The position numbers were made by a program, and so were the translations under genes. From Tubulanus polymorphus (lineage: Eukaryota; Nemertea; Palaeonemertea; Tubulaniformes; Tubulanidae): a DNA stretch of 64,000 nt. The number at the start of each line of letters is the position of its first letter. The stretch's first letter is position 1. The stretch spans positions 13,877,263-13,941,262 of the forward strand of contig NC_134028.1 of NCBI RefSeq assembly GCF_964204645.1. Direction: 5' to 3'. The notes beneath the pieces were generated by a model. That model was given only the letters and a program-made list of their open reading frames with translations. It made no database searches and was not told the origin of the DNA. Positions 53,401 through 63,895 of this stretch are shown in pieces.

Positions 53401-55545
53401 TTGAACAATTCCATTGTCCAACATTTGTTTTACATGAGTGTCGATGACTTCCTGCATACGAGGGGTTGCCCTATATGGCCTCTTCCGAATAGGGGGTGCA
53501 TCTCCAGTGTCTATAACGTGTTTGACAAAGTCCGTCTTACCCAATTCCTCTGGGGACCTAGCAAAAACATCTTTGTACGAGTGCAGTAACTTAAGAAGTT
53601 TTGTTCGTTGTGACGGCATCAGGTCAGACTTGACTAGATCGATCTCAGGTAGTCCTATGTCAGCTGATGTCTGCGGCTCGTTAACCTGAGTAAAATTGAC
53701 CTCTGGTGGCCTTGGAAGCTGGCCAAAATCCCCCTTAGTTGACAGCGTCCATCCCTCTGTCCATAAATGACCCAAGCACGTACCCTCATACAAGGTCACA
53801 TGTCGGGATGTAGGGTTCATGACCCTAATGGGAATCCCTGTTGAAGTGACATCAACTACTGACCTAGCGCCTAACAAATCCTGAGTGCGAAGATGGTTAG
53901 ATGGCTCAAATACAGCAAACGGCGCTGGAGGTTTGTCCGACAAACAGTTCCCGTTCACAATTACTTCACACGAAGGTGGGACAATTGTCATTTCGGTCAC
54001 TTTAACTGTCGAGGGTTTTCCTAGATTGACTGTATTGCTACTAAAATGGATTGTGTCGGCACCTGGCAGCAGGAGAGCTTTCTTGCCGTAATCAATAACA
54101 GCATGTTGCTGTTCTAGGAAGTCTGCTCCGAGAATAACATCGGAGCTCACGTCATCGACAACATACATAGAATGGGTGAGATCTAGATTACCCAGCTGAA
54201 AGTTTATGTCTACTAATCCTCTCAAGTTAAACTTACTTCCATCTACCCCACGAGCGGAATGGAATAGTCCTTCTCGCGTTTCACCTGACTGAATCTGCGG
54301 ATTTCTATGTAAACAACCACTATTTAAAACGGATATTTCCGCGCCGGTGTCAATAAGAATATTAAGTGGTATACCAGAATGATGACCAACTACCCGATTA
54401 GCAACAGTAGCCATTATTGACGGAAAATAGTTCTGGGTAACCCCGTCCTGTTCGTCGATTGTGGAGGCAGAAACTCCACTAAAAACCTCTGTATTACGTG
54501 TCGACTCGTCCTTTTCGGCCTCTGAGTCTACGACAACCTCGTCTTGAACCAAGTCACTTCCCTCGTTACACCCATACAACCCATTATCCGAACTCTCATT
54601 CGGTCGAGAAAAATTAAAAGATTCTTCCTGCGAAAATGTGTTAGCTAATTCAGCCTCTTTTTGGCAGAAGGCAGCTTCCGCTGACCTTGGTGACTTCAAT
54701 TCGGACTGATTTGTATCTTCGACCACACCCTGATTTAGTATTTTACTCTCTGAGTATTTTACCTTGTGATTAATTTTATTTGATGGCATAATTTCGCATT
54801 GTACCGCTGATTCAACTGTCGCAGGGCAACTCTGTTGCGCGACTTCATGCCCCTTAATTATCGGAGAACCCTGTTCCCGCATACCGTCGCCAGTCGTCGA
54901 ATTCCCCGGATCGACATTCAGACTGCAGCGCGGCCTACTATCATAACACACATTAAGGCATGATTTATTCGTTTGAATCTCATCTATAACCACCGGATCA
55001 CAAAATGTGACTTTTTTATGCCCTTCTCCATAGAATTTATCCCCAAATCGAACTTCATCTTCTTTTAAGTCATTTTCAAATTCAGATTCTTTGTCTTGAC
55101 CGTTATAAAAATGATCTGCCCCCCACGAGGGTGTACGACACTCAGAGAACGTTCCAGAATAATCTTTAAGTTCAGTTTCATCAAAATAATAAGAATCAGT
55201 CCAATCAGTTTTCAAGTCTTGATCATATTCTGATGGATCAAATAATTCGCAATCATCTAGACACGATTGCGACGACAAATACATGTCCTCATTATAAAAA
55301 TCACCATTTCTACAGGAAGAATCATCGTAATACCAGTGTTGATAGTAGTGACTATCATCCCACCAGAAATCAGATTCCCCTAGCGACGCATTTGTTGCGG
55401 GCCGTATTGTCGATTCGTCACTGGGCGGCCATTCCTCATAGGATGTTCGTTGGCTACACTGGGGCGACCATTTGTGGTGGTTCGACCCCACCCTTGCTGG
55501 TCTCCTACAGGATGAGGTCCCATGGCGTTTCCCTGATTTGGCCAA
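50497..55545 (-). pseudogene. pol: Gypsy pol: protease, reverse transcriptase, RNase H, integrase, chromodomain; one in-frame TAA
   Basis: After a long acidic, Asp/Tyr-rich lead (about 370 residues) come the aspartic protease (NILIDTGAEISVLNSG), reverse transcriptase (PYRATPRM, YRALNAVTRTDSFPLPRI, LVYLDDIICYS with intact YxDD), RNase H (LLYTDASDDGIGMVLAQV), the integrase zinc domain (HDSMTGGHLGHKRT ... CRDCATKNK), the DDE core (MDVCGPF, LQSDRGTNFLS, QTQGQVEHMN) and a C-terminal chromodomain (YYVEKIIRHKKEKG, LIKWVGYDNKDNTFEP). A TAA at 52,864-52,866 lies in the thumb just after INFLGHRLS. Both sides are in the same frame, so it is a nonsense change. Pol lies in the -1 frame relative to gag with a 166-base overlap, so it should be made by ribosomal frameshifting. 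Confidence 0.9.
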
Positions 55546-56555
55546 TTCAACCCTGGGCGTTGATTGCTAAATCTTCTATTGTTGTAATAACGTCTAGAGT
55601 TTGCCGGGCTAGAATTATTAAGATTTCTGTCGTCTGGGCGCCTCTGATATCCCTGATCCACTTGCCAGGTAGGGCAGTTACGGGCGTAATGTCCCGGGGC
55701 GTGGCAGCGGTAACAAATCACGCTCCCTCCGCTTGATCTCTGTAGAGATCGCCTTTCATCTGGAGATACTCCCCTCTCATGCTGGTCATGGCGTCTAGGG
55801 TTCGAATCCCTATTTTGAGTTGACATGAGTTGTTTAAACATGTCACGCAATTCAGCCATGACTTCTCGTACCTCCTGATTCGGGCTTGCCTCAAGCTGAT
55901 TAACCGAGGGGGCAGTTTTCTTCTTTTTTTCTATGTGTTCTGCCATCCTACCGGCCTCCCAGGCATCTCTAAAAGTAGCGGGCCGCTGGGACAGCAGATA
56001 AAAGGAAATTTCCGGTTTCGAGTTGTTAATTAACAACATTTTCTTCTGGTGATCAGAGAACTTTAAGCTAGAAGCCAACCGATCGATGTCCTCAGCAAAT
56101 TGGTCAATCGGTTGCCCCTCCCCCTGTTTCATGGTTGTCAGGGCAGATTCCCTGACTATGGCCCAAGTTGTCGGGCTAAACTGTTTTATGAAAGCAGCAA
56201 CGATATCATCCCAAGGGGTAATTTTTAAGTTGCCAGCCGCATCGGTCTCTTGATCGATGTGCAGATCGTTGAAAAGGACCAAAGCAGGTCCGGACAGAAA
56301 CCAGAAAATCTGTTTCTTTTTGTCCTCAGTGGTCCAGCCTCTGAGGTCAGCGAGCCTATCATATCCCCTAAACCATTCATCCACATCTTGATTGTCCCGG
56401 CCTGTGAATTTCGGAAGGAGGCTGTAATTTACAAACGCTGCTGCTGAGCCCATCTGCTCCTGAAGCCCGGTCAGCGCCCGCATGACTGTGTCATTGCTGA
56501 CCGAACTATCAGCAGCCGTACCCGGATCCCCTTGGGCCCGACTTCGAGTCGTCAT
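55380..56555 (-). CDS. gag: Gypsy gag (391 aa)
   Basis: Intact. The retrotransposon gag domain covers about residues 40-200 (FTGRDNQDVDEWFRGYDRLA, FWFLSGPALVLFNDL, AFIKQFSPTTW, IDQFAEDIDRLASSL), followed by a CCHC zinc knuckle (CYRCHAPGHYARNC, about residues 281-294) and an Arg/Asn-rich tail ending in QMRR. It makes the virus-like particle and binds RNA. The stop TAG overlaps pol, which is read after a -1 shift. Confidence 0.9.
   Translation of the reverse strand: MTTRSRAQGDPGTAADSSVSNDTVMRALTGLQEQMGSAAAFVNYSLLPKFTGRDNQDVDEWFRGYDRLADLRGWTTEDKKKQIFWFLSGPALVLFNDLHIDQETDAAGNLKITPWDDIVAAFIKQFSPTTWAIVRESALTTMKQGEGQPIDQFAEDIDRLASSLKFSDHQKKMLLINNSKPEISFYLLSQRPATFRDAWEAGRMAEHIEKKKKTAPSVNQLEASPNQEVREVMAELRDMFKQLMSTQNRDSNPRRHDQHERGVSPDERRSLQRSSGGSVICYRCHAPGHYARNCPTWQVDQGYQRRPDDRNLNNSSPANSRRYYNNRRFSNQRPGLNWPNQGNAMGPHPVGDQQGWGRTTTNGRPSVANEHPMRNGRPVTNRQYGPQQMRR
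55527..55533 (-). promoter_or_regulatory. Programmed -1 frameshift heptamer G GGA AAC
   Basis: In the gag frame the codons are CAG GGA AAC, a canonical X XXY YYZ slippery site. Slipping back one base enters the pol frame, which is open through this point. It lies about 145 bases before the gag stop, inside the gag-pol overlap. Confidence 0.75.
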
Positions 56556-56574
56556 TGTAAAAAAAATTCATTCA

Positions 56575-56700
56575 AAATTTCTATTGTTAAAATCATTATT
56601 ACTATTACCGATATTCTAACTGATATTACTATTATTATTATTCTTATTATTATCTTATTATTATTATTATCCCTAAAATTCGTAGGAATAATGCCAATGT
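56575..56700. repeat. (TTATTA)-type microsatellite in the gypsy leader
   Basis: Triplet-rich TAT/ATT stretch between the leader ORF and gag. Confidence 0.7.
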
Positions 56701-56707
56701 ATGGAAT

Positions 56708-56974
56708 TTATTGAAAGATCATGGCATAAAACCTAGAGCTTTCCGCCCATGAGGGGTCTTTGTGCTCTTTTCCCAGCACTTCCGCGGTTTCTACGAGGCA
56801 ATTTCGAAGGTGCCTTAACTTTGGCCCATTAGCATTTACAATAAGCTCAAATGTTTCCTCGTCACCGGATGCGTTCGCATCCTGCTCCGCCCAATAGAGA
56901 CCGTATAGGCCATCCGTGAATACTTCTAACAGAAAATCATAGGTTTCTTGGGCCTCTATGATCTCTTCATCCAT
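56708..56974 (-). CDS. 88-residue leader ORF of the gypsy element, unknown function
   Basis: Open frame between the primer-binding site and gag, starting MDEEIIEAQETYDFLLEVF. It is acidic in its first part and helical in character, with AEQDANASGDEETFELIV and a Leu-rich C-terminal region, and without Cys clusters. Base composition is like that of the genes of the element rather than of the AT-rich leader around it. It could be an accessory protein or a translation-regulating upstream ORF. No family is recognised. Confidence 0.45.
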   Translation of the reverse strand: MDEEIIEAQETYDFLLEVFTDGLYGLYWAEQDANASGDEETFELIVNANGPKLRHLRNCLVETAEVLGKEHKDPSWAESSRFYAMIFQ

Positions 56975-57081
56975 AATTCAGAAATTATATATAATACTAT
57001 CGTATTAGAAATTCAGAAATTTTTTTGTGTTATTTAAATTGGAATTTAAAGTAGCTAATTTATTATATATTATTCCGGAGT

Positions 57082-57099
57082 TCCCGGGTTTCGGCACCA
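57082..57099 (-). other. Primer-binding site, tRNA-Phe
   Basis: TGGTGCCGAAACCCGGGA is complementary to the 3' end of eukaryotic tRNA-Phe (…CCCGGGTTTCGGCACCA). It starts three bases after the LTR end. Confidence 0.8.
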
Positions 57100-57102
57100 A
57101 TA

Positions 57103-58185
57103 TGTTCCGCGGTCCCTTTCTCTATTGTCTTTTTCCTCTATTACAAACTCCGGTCCCTGGCGAGAAAGTCGACCACGAACACAGAAACCCGAAAACCAAG
57201 GAATAAAAGGAACTCCGGATTTAAATATGATAATACTCAACTTTAATTCTACAATTTTAACTGAACTATAGTCTCAACAATTTATAAAATTCCCTACCTT
57301 TTAATTTAGAATTTTGTTACAAATCCCGCACACAAGAAGATGCAATTCAACCGGATAGCCGAAAGTTATCTGTTCTATAGTCTTCTAATGCTTCCCCTGA
57401 AAATGCTTTCCAAAAGAGTCCGCTCTCTCTCGAGGTGCGGCCCCTTTTATACGGCTGCGTCCACACCCAAGAAAAATCCAGAACCCTGCTTGCGGCCAGC
57501 CGTAAAAGGGAACGAGCAACCAACGCAGCACCACGACGCAGAGCTGGGGTCCTGATTCCTAGACCTTTCATTCGCTGCTAACTTTAACCCGACCCTCGAC
57601 GTCATGATACCTGCCGGTCTGCTCTCCTTCTCAACCGCACCGAAGAGATTACATATATACTATTTTTCCAACCCTCGAACTCATTTATTTTAACTTATCC
57701 AATGATTACAATTCCCACAATGAATGGTATTTAATTTTGTCTAAATAGTAATATACAATGTAAGCCGAAATATCATCTTTCTTATTTATATTCTTTATCA
57801 TTATTAGTACATTCAAATTTAAACACACAAACTCTTATTAATTAAAATAATAAAACTCTTTAATATTACTTTTTAATATTACTCTTTAATATTACTCCTT
57901 ATTATCGAATTATCAGACTAAGGGTCAGCGAGTGTTTCATAAGTTGATTTCATAATTGCTCATTTCCACGAATTCTTCTCATGACTACAGCGCCGTGATT
58001 ACCTTCAAAGTGATTTAGAATGCTCGTCTGATACAAGTATAAATGTTTCAGACAAACAACCATTAAGGCGGATAATGTATTATCGTACACAAGGAACAAT
58101 GCGTGTGTTCTCCCAGGACCATGCCAAGAAACCTACGTATATTAATCGTTTGATCTTTTTGAAAGTACAATTCAGCTGCGGATCA
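57103..58185 (-). repeat. Gypsy 5' LTR
   Basis: 1,083 bp, TGATCC...GGAACA on the minus strand. A TATA box and GC-rich downstream region lie near 57,400-57,600. Open frames on both strands in it are artefacts repeated in the inverted copy. Confidence 0.9.
57441..57451 (-). promoter_or_regulatory. TATA box of the gypsy LTR
   Basis: TATAAAAGGGG on the minus strand, preceded by a GC-rich stretch. It is the only clear core promoter signal in the LTR and is conserved in the related solo LTR at 43,213. Confidence 0.65.
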
Positions 58186-60070
58186 CTATACTGTCATCTC
58201 CTATTCTAATACTTGATAGCTTGTCTCCCTTACGAAATTTTGACGTAAAATGTATAACCTCTGTCTTACTATCATTAAAAACAAGTCTATTGCACTTCAA
58301 CCATTCCTTTATTTCGTCAACACACTTCTCAACTCTTGATTTAGAAGCTGCACAACTCTTGCAGACGAAATAAATCTGGGTATCATCGGCATATAACATT
58401 TAGTCGAGTTTATGTTTAATAATAATTTCTTCGATTGGTGCAAGATATAAACTGAAAAGTGTAGGGCCTAGTACACTCCCCTGAGGTACACCACACATGA
58501 GTTTAACATTTTGAGATGACGATCTGTCAATCACGACACGCTGATACCTATTTTCTAAATATGACCTAAACCATTCTAAAGGAACATCTTTCACTCCATA
58601 CCGATTCTGTAATCTATTCAATAGAATACCGTGATCTATGGTGTCAAAAGCCGCAGTTAGATCTAATAAGACGAGCACTACTTCATCGTGATTATCAAGA
58701 GCTAACAAAATATCATTGTGTACTTTTAAAACTGCCGTTTCGGTGCTATTGAACTTCCTATAGGCAGACTGAAATGTTGAGAAGAGGTTATTATCGGATA
58801 AATACTGACTCAAATCATTCAATACATGCCGCTCTATAGCTTTACTGATAAAAGGTAGATTAGAGACAGGTCGATAGTTACATAAAACATTTGAATTAAG
58901 ACCTGGCTTTTTCAACATTGGCCTGACTGTTGCTATTTTGAAAGAGTCAGGAACTGTGCCCTCAGTGAGGGACAAGTTAAAAATATCGACTAACTTTGGT
59001 AAAACTTCAGGTAAACATTGTTTTAGAAAAGTAGTGGGAATCGGATCAATTGAACATGACTTATTGGTCATTGAAGTGATAATGTCGTTGAGAGACTTTT
59101 CAGTAACCGTACTAAAACTATTGAAGGAATGACCAAGATCTATAAAAGGAAAACGAGGGAGTGGTACATCAATAAAAGAATTACATAGTTTGGCAATTTT
59201 CACAACAAAAAAAATCGATTAGCCAGTTCTTTGGGATTGCTGTGCTCTGGCAGCGCGGAAATTACAGACTTCTTATCACTTGTCCATTCATCGACAAGGG
59301 TGAATAACTTTCTCTGATCGGTACAGTCTGCTATCCAACCGCGATGATAGGATCTTGAGGCTTCTTGCAACAAACTATGGTACTCAATCCGATTGGCATG
59401 ATAAATCTGTTTATCGACCTCTAATTTGGATGAGATCCACTTCCGTTCGTGGCTACGTAAAACACGCCTAGCAGCCTGGAGATTGGGTCCATACCATGGA
59501 GCGCGAGGCTTATCGGTGAAAGTTTTAGTCTTTTCTGGCGCTAGATAGTCCAAAACTGACTTCATCTTAGCATCATAGTCATTCGCCAAAGAATTAACAG
59601 TCCCGGTCTCGGTATTCTCAAAAGATATGTTGCGAACTGTTTCCAGTAACACGTTCTTATCCACCGCTCGGAGGTTCCTGGACACACGTTCGACCGTCAA
59701 CGGAAACGGTTTAGATAAAAACGAATTAAATACAATAAGACTATGATCTGACGGCAATGACGTATCAACGATAAAATTTGATACACATTTATCGGTTTCA
59801 CGAGTGATCACTAAGTCTAGGGTGTGGCCCTTCTGATGGGTCGGTCCTTGTAAATGTTGTAAGAACCCAAAACTGCGTAATAGATCAAGAAACTGTTGGG
59901 CATCGCGTCGCACGGTATCGTCAACGTGAAAATTGAAATCACCAACTATTATCAAACAACCTGGCGATATCAAAAAAGTCTCAAGGAACGTTGAAAATTC
60001 AACAAGAAATGTCTTTGTGGTCTGAGCAGGTGGACGATAAACAACTACTAAATTAATGAGCTGGCTGAAC
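58186..60070 (-). pseudogene. LINE endonuclease and reverse transcriptase, N-terminal and central part
   Basis: Order from the 5' side: the end of the APE-type endonuclease (IIVGDFNFHVDD, HTLDLVITR, SLPSDHSLIVF; the SDH motif is intact), a linker with WTSDKK, then reverse transcriptase (CNYRPVSNLPFISKAIERHV, LLDLTAAFDTIDH with the first catalytic Asp, CGVPQGSVLGPTLF, then YADDTQIYF with the catalytic DD). Breaks: a T-run frameshift near 59,205 and an in-frame TAA at about 58,400 directly before the YADD motif. The first part of the endonuclease is missing. Confidence 0.85.
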
Positions 60071-60088
60071 CTGCATGTCCTGAACCTG

Positions 60089-60094
60089 CATGTC
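60089..60094. repeat. Right target duplication of the LINE
   Basis: CATGTC, second copy. A third CATGTC with the flanking CTGAACCTG lies 15 bp upstream at 60,074, a short tandem repeat at the LINE end. Confidence 0.65.
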
Positions 60095-60719
60095 GATACT
60101 CACATCATATTCTGTTACATGGAGCAAACTTCGAGAAGACTTCGGGAACCGAAAACGACCCTGGTCAGACAGTAAGCGGAACGGTCGGAAATTGTCGAAA
60201 TCAAAAAGGAGAATGTCTACTACCGATTTTGCCGGTAGTGGTAGCAAATGAACGCGTGCGCTGCCTCCTAGATAGTGGATCACAGTTAACACTAATTCGT
60301 CAAGATTTGGCTGAAGAGTTGGATTTAGAAGGCGACGAAATCGAAGTGGAGATTGTCACGGTTGGAGATTCAGTGCAAAAATTAAAAACGAAACTATACG
60401 AAATTGAAATTTCAGCAATCTCCGGAGATAAAGTCGTAAAATTGAAGCGATTGGCTTTCCGAAAATCTGTGAAAATTTGTATCGTGTTGACAAAGCGGAA
60501 ATATGCGATTTGTTTATGATTCAGTCGGAAGATATTGATACTGAACCTGGTTCGGTTGACATTTTAATCGGCGTCGACAATATCGAATTTCATACTGGTT
60601 TTATAATTCACAAGGGTGATTATGGTTTGCGTGAAACAATATTCGGTCCTGTAGTGTTTGGTCGTTCTGATAAAGAAGATAAACGTTGTAGTCCGGGAAA
60701 AGTAATTTTGACTAAATAA
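60095..60719 (+). pseudogene. pol: BEL pol: zinc knuckle end and aspartic protease
   Basis: Continues the BEL frame after the LINE: SHHILLHGANFEKT (end of the knuckle), GECLLPILPVVV, then protease with the active-site loop CLLDSGSQLTLIRQDLA. A frameshift near 60,465 separates it from VDKAEICDLF ... VDILIGVDNIEF, and a TAA at about 60,717-60,719 precedes the reverse-transcriptase part. BEL/Pao proteases of this DUF1758 type have this layout. Confidence 0.8.
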
Positions 60720-62720
60720 CACGACCCTACAGACATGTCGAGATTCTGGGAAACCGAAGAAATGGGTGTTTGTTTGAACTGGTGCTGTCAAGAAAGACAA
60801 CTGGGCGAAAAAATCAAAACTGCGATCGAAGGGAAAGAAGAATTAGAGATTCGTTCGTCCGCCATTCGAATCGGAAATCGGTGGCAAATTCCGTTACCGT
60901 GGAAAAAGGATCCAAATCAGCTACTAGATAATTATTATCAAGCATTTGCGAAATTGCGCGGTTTGGAACAACGATTGCAGAAATCCCCGAAATTAGCTGA
61001 GATTTATAATGAGCAAGTTGAGCAACTAGTGAAGTCCGGTTCGGCAAAGAAAATGACGGCTGAAGAAATCGAAAATTATCGTGGGCCTGTTCATTATATG
61101 AGTCACCATGCTGTAGTTCGACCAGATAAACCAACTCATCCGTGCCGTATGGTCTTCAATCAAGCTGAGAACTATAGAGGTCATGTGATAAATGATTATT
61201 TGAGTAAATGCGGTGATCATCTCAACAATTTACTCGGAGTGTTGATTCGCTGGCGTGAAAGAGAGTATGTATTGGTCGGAGATGTCAAAAAGATGTACCA
61301 TCAAGTTCTCGTTAGCCCAGGTTTCGATACTCAAACGCATCGATTCTTATGGCGAAATTATGAGTCGAATCGAGATCCAGATATTTACGTCAAGATGGTC
61401 TTAACATTTGGAGATGTATCGTCACCAGCTCTCGCAAATATTGCAATGGATATGACTGCGGATCAATATAAAACACAGTATCCAGATGCCGTCGCAACGA
61501 TTAAGCAATGTCGATATATGGATGACATCGCAGATAGTGTGAATACCGTTTTCGATTTAGAAAAGCGAAGATGTGAGATCGATAAAATTTTGGAATCGGG
61601 ACATTTCCAGATCAAGCATTGGTACTCGAATGCATAATTATCGGGCCGGGAGGATGAAGACAACAATGAAGACAACGTTGAGAAAGTGCTCGGAGTCATT
61701 TGGTATCGAGACGAGGATAAGATCTCAATTCATATGTCCATTTTACATCAGATTTGGTGCGCCTGTCATTGTTAAAGGGAAAATCGGACTGCAGGAATTA
61801 TGGCGAGAAAATCTTGATTGGGATCAACCGATACCAGAGAAGGTGCAAGACAAATGGTTAAGATGGATTGAGGAAATTCGTAAGCTGGAAACACGGAAGT
61901 TTGATCGATGTCTAACTCCGGCAAATGCGGCGTCAGATCCAGACCTTGTCATTTTATGTGATGCATCAAATGTCGCTTTCGGGAGTGTTGCATATTTACG
62001 TTGGATATGTGGAGATGGAAAGGTGGAGATAAAGTTTGCGTTGGCGAAGTCGAGGATTGCACCTATTCGTACGATAAGTCTTCCACGAAAAGAACTACAA
62101 TCATTGGTATTGGGCTGTAGAATTTATGAGACTATCAAGGTTGAATCGAGACTTGAGATCAAGAACGTTCACATTTTCACTGATTCGATGATTGCTTACT
62201 CGTGGATTCAGAATGACTCGCGGGTATATAAAACATTTGTTGCGAATAGGATCGGCGAAATTCTGTCTAAAACTGAGCGTAGTTATTACGGCCATTGTCC
62301 GTCGACTGAGAATGTGGCCGATGATATTAGCCGTGGAATCAATGAATCCGATTTAGATGTTCGCTTGGTTGGTGGGCCAGAATTTCTGCGTCAACCGAAA
62401 GATGAATGGCCAGTGTCGTATCCTACCGAAACAACCGAGATAAATGATTCCGAACAAAAACTAGGGTGCGTTATGGTCACAAAACCAAGATTCGAGATAA
62501 GTGCGTTGCAGAAATTTAGCACGTTGAATCGTCTGATACGCCTCGTTGCAATGGTTCTTCGATTTGTGAAAAATTTGCAGGCGAGAGTTCGGAATAAGAA
62601 AGAACAACTTCAAACGGGAGAAGTTACTGCAGCCGAATTAAAGTGCGCGAAAAGCACAATCGTGAAGTTAGAAATCGGAAATATGAAGTGGAATTTCGGA
62701 AATTATCGCCGTTTGTAGAT
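60720..62720 (+). pseudogene. pol: BEL pol: reverse transcriptase and RNase H
   Basis: SRFWETEEMG opens the region, followed by PWKKDPNQLLDNYYQAF, VHYMSHHAVVRPDKPTHPCR, LVGDVKKMYHQVLV (first catalytic Asp), FGDVSSPALANIAM and CRYMDDIADSV (MDD catalytic pair). A frameshift lies near 61,640-61,690, then come the connection and RNase H-like region (LCDASNVAFGSVAYLRW, SLPRKELQSLVLGCR, IFTDSMIAYSWIQN, TENVADDISRG), typical of BEL/Pao. It ends at a second frameshift near 62,680 before the integrase. Confidence 0.85.
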
Positions 62721-63600
62721 GCTGCAGGGATTATCCGAGTGGGAGGTCGACTTGGAAACGCTGATGTAGCTTATGATCAGAATCATCCCGTTCTATTACC
62801 AAAGGATCATTTCATATCGAAACTTATCGCGGAACATCAGCATCGATATGGTCATCCTGGAGTTGCAGCGACAACCGCGAAGGTCCGACGAGGATTCTGG
62901 ATAATCGGGTTGAATCGGTTAGCTAAATCGGTAGTGCGCAGTTGTTTATTTTGTCGTGAAATGTGTGCAAAAGTGGAGGATCAGTACATGGCTGACCTTC
63001 CGAGTATTCGATTGAATCCGAGCCCTCCGTTTCAACACACCGCGTGCGATCTTTTTGGACCGTTTAACGTCCGAATCAAGCGAATGACAACAATGAAAGT
63101 TTGGGGGGTTATTTTCACCTGTCTCGCGACTCGTGCAGTGTATTGCGATATCGCGCTTGATTACTCGGCACAGGAATTTATTCAAACCTTTCGACGTTTT
63201 CTATCTGTAAGAGGAAAACCGGAATCGATGTTGAGTGATAATGGGTCTCAACTAGTAGCTGCACAAAAGGAAATTCGGTTCTGGTGCGCAAATCGCGAAA
63301 TTTCGTGGCAGTTCATTACACCGTTAGCGCCGCATCAGAACGGTTGCGCTGAAGCATTGGTGAAATCCGTTAAAATGAATTTGAAAATTGTGATTGGAGA
63401 AAAAGTACCTGCGCCGTTTTAACTTCAAACTATTAAATTTGAAGTAGCAAATCTCGTTAACGAACGGCCAATTGGAGTGAACTCCAGTGATCCAAATGAT
63501 GGCAGTTACATTTGTCCGAACGGAATTTTGTTGGGCAGAGCATCCGATGACGTACCGCATGGTCCATTTGCCGAGACGCGAAATCCGTAGAATATTGCGT
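62643..63600 (+). pseudogene. pol: BEL pol: integrase
   Basis: FVDAAGIIRVGGRLGNADV, the HHCC zinc domain (HQHRYGHPGVAATTA, CLFCREMCAK), then the DDE core (HTACDLFGPFNV, ESMLSDNGSQLVAA, HQNGCAEALVKSVK). All three catalytic residues are present. A TAA at about 63,420 ends the open frame, and the same frame continues with IKFEVANLVNERPI and ILLGR, so it is a nonsense change. A further frame change near 63,580 leads to the last domain. Confidence 0.85.
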
Positions 63601-63895
63601 AGGATATTGTCAAAAAATCCTTGATGCGTGGTGGAAAAAATGGTATCGAGATGTGTTTCCTCATCTTGCTCCACGGAGGAAATGGAATACTGCGAAACGT
63701 GATGTGAAAGTGGGGGATATCGTGTTACTCCACGAACCGAATCCGATCCGTAGTAAATGGTGTAAGGGCCGAATATCACATGTATTTCCGAGCGATGATG
63801 GACTTATTCGAAATGTAGAAGTGAAAACCGTGACCGGATCGTATCAGCGTGCAATCACTAGAATAGCTGTATTACTTCCCGTGGAGGAACAATAA
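63600..63895 (+). pseudogene. pol: BEL pol: C-terminal DUF5641-type domain
   Basis: Contains FPHLAPRRKWN, VKVGDIVLLHEPNPIRSKW and GRISHVFPSDDGLIRNVEVK, the domain found after the integrase in BEL/Pao elements. It ends in TAA 63,893-63,895. About 50 bp later the right LTR begins at 63,947. Confidence 0.8.

Larger units (their letters stand above)
46330..58185 (-). mobile_element. Ty3/gypsy retrotransposon with envelope gene (endogenous retrovirus-like), 3' LTR inverted
   Basis: 11,856 bp, inserted in the LINE with 4-bp duplications. From the right end leftwards: LTR 58,185-57,103, primer-binding site complementary to tRNA-Phe, a small leader ORF, gag, pol (with -1 shift), env, then a 29-bp scrap of LTR end followed by a complete 1,083-bp LTR in the opposite orientation (46,330-47,412). 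Gag and env are uninterrupted and pol has one in-frame stop, so the copy is young. The LTR copies differ at very few positions. Confidence 0.9.
45545..60088 (-). mobile_element. CR1/L2-type LINE, 5'-truncated, interrupted by a gypsy element
   Basis: Minus-strand non-LTR retrotransposon inserted in the BEL element. Its 3' end is an (ATT)n tail at about 45,562-45,590, a typical end for CR1/L2 elements. The 5' end stops inside the endonuclease domain (YRPP...GDFNFHVDD), so it is a truncated copy. Removing the gypsy element at 46,330-58,185 and one copy of its CTAT duplication restores the reverse-transcriptase frame (GDDS then ATCQSVRDLG). Confidence 0.88.

Noticed and set aside
46330-58185. Interpretation as a DNA transposon with 1.08-kb terminal inverted repeats
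   Set aside because: The repeats are LTRs (TG...CA, TATA box, adjacent tRNA-Phe primer site) around gag, pol and env, so this is a retroelement with one LTR inverted.
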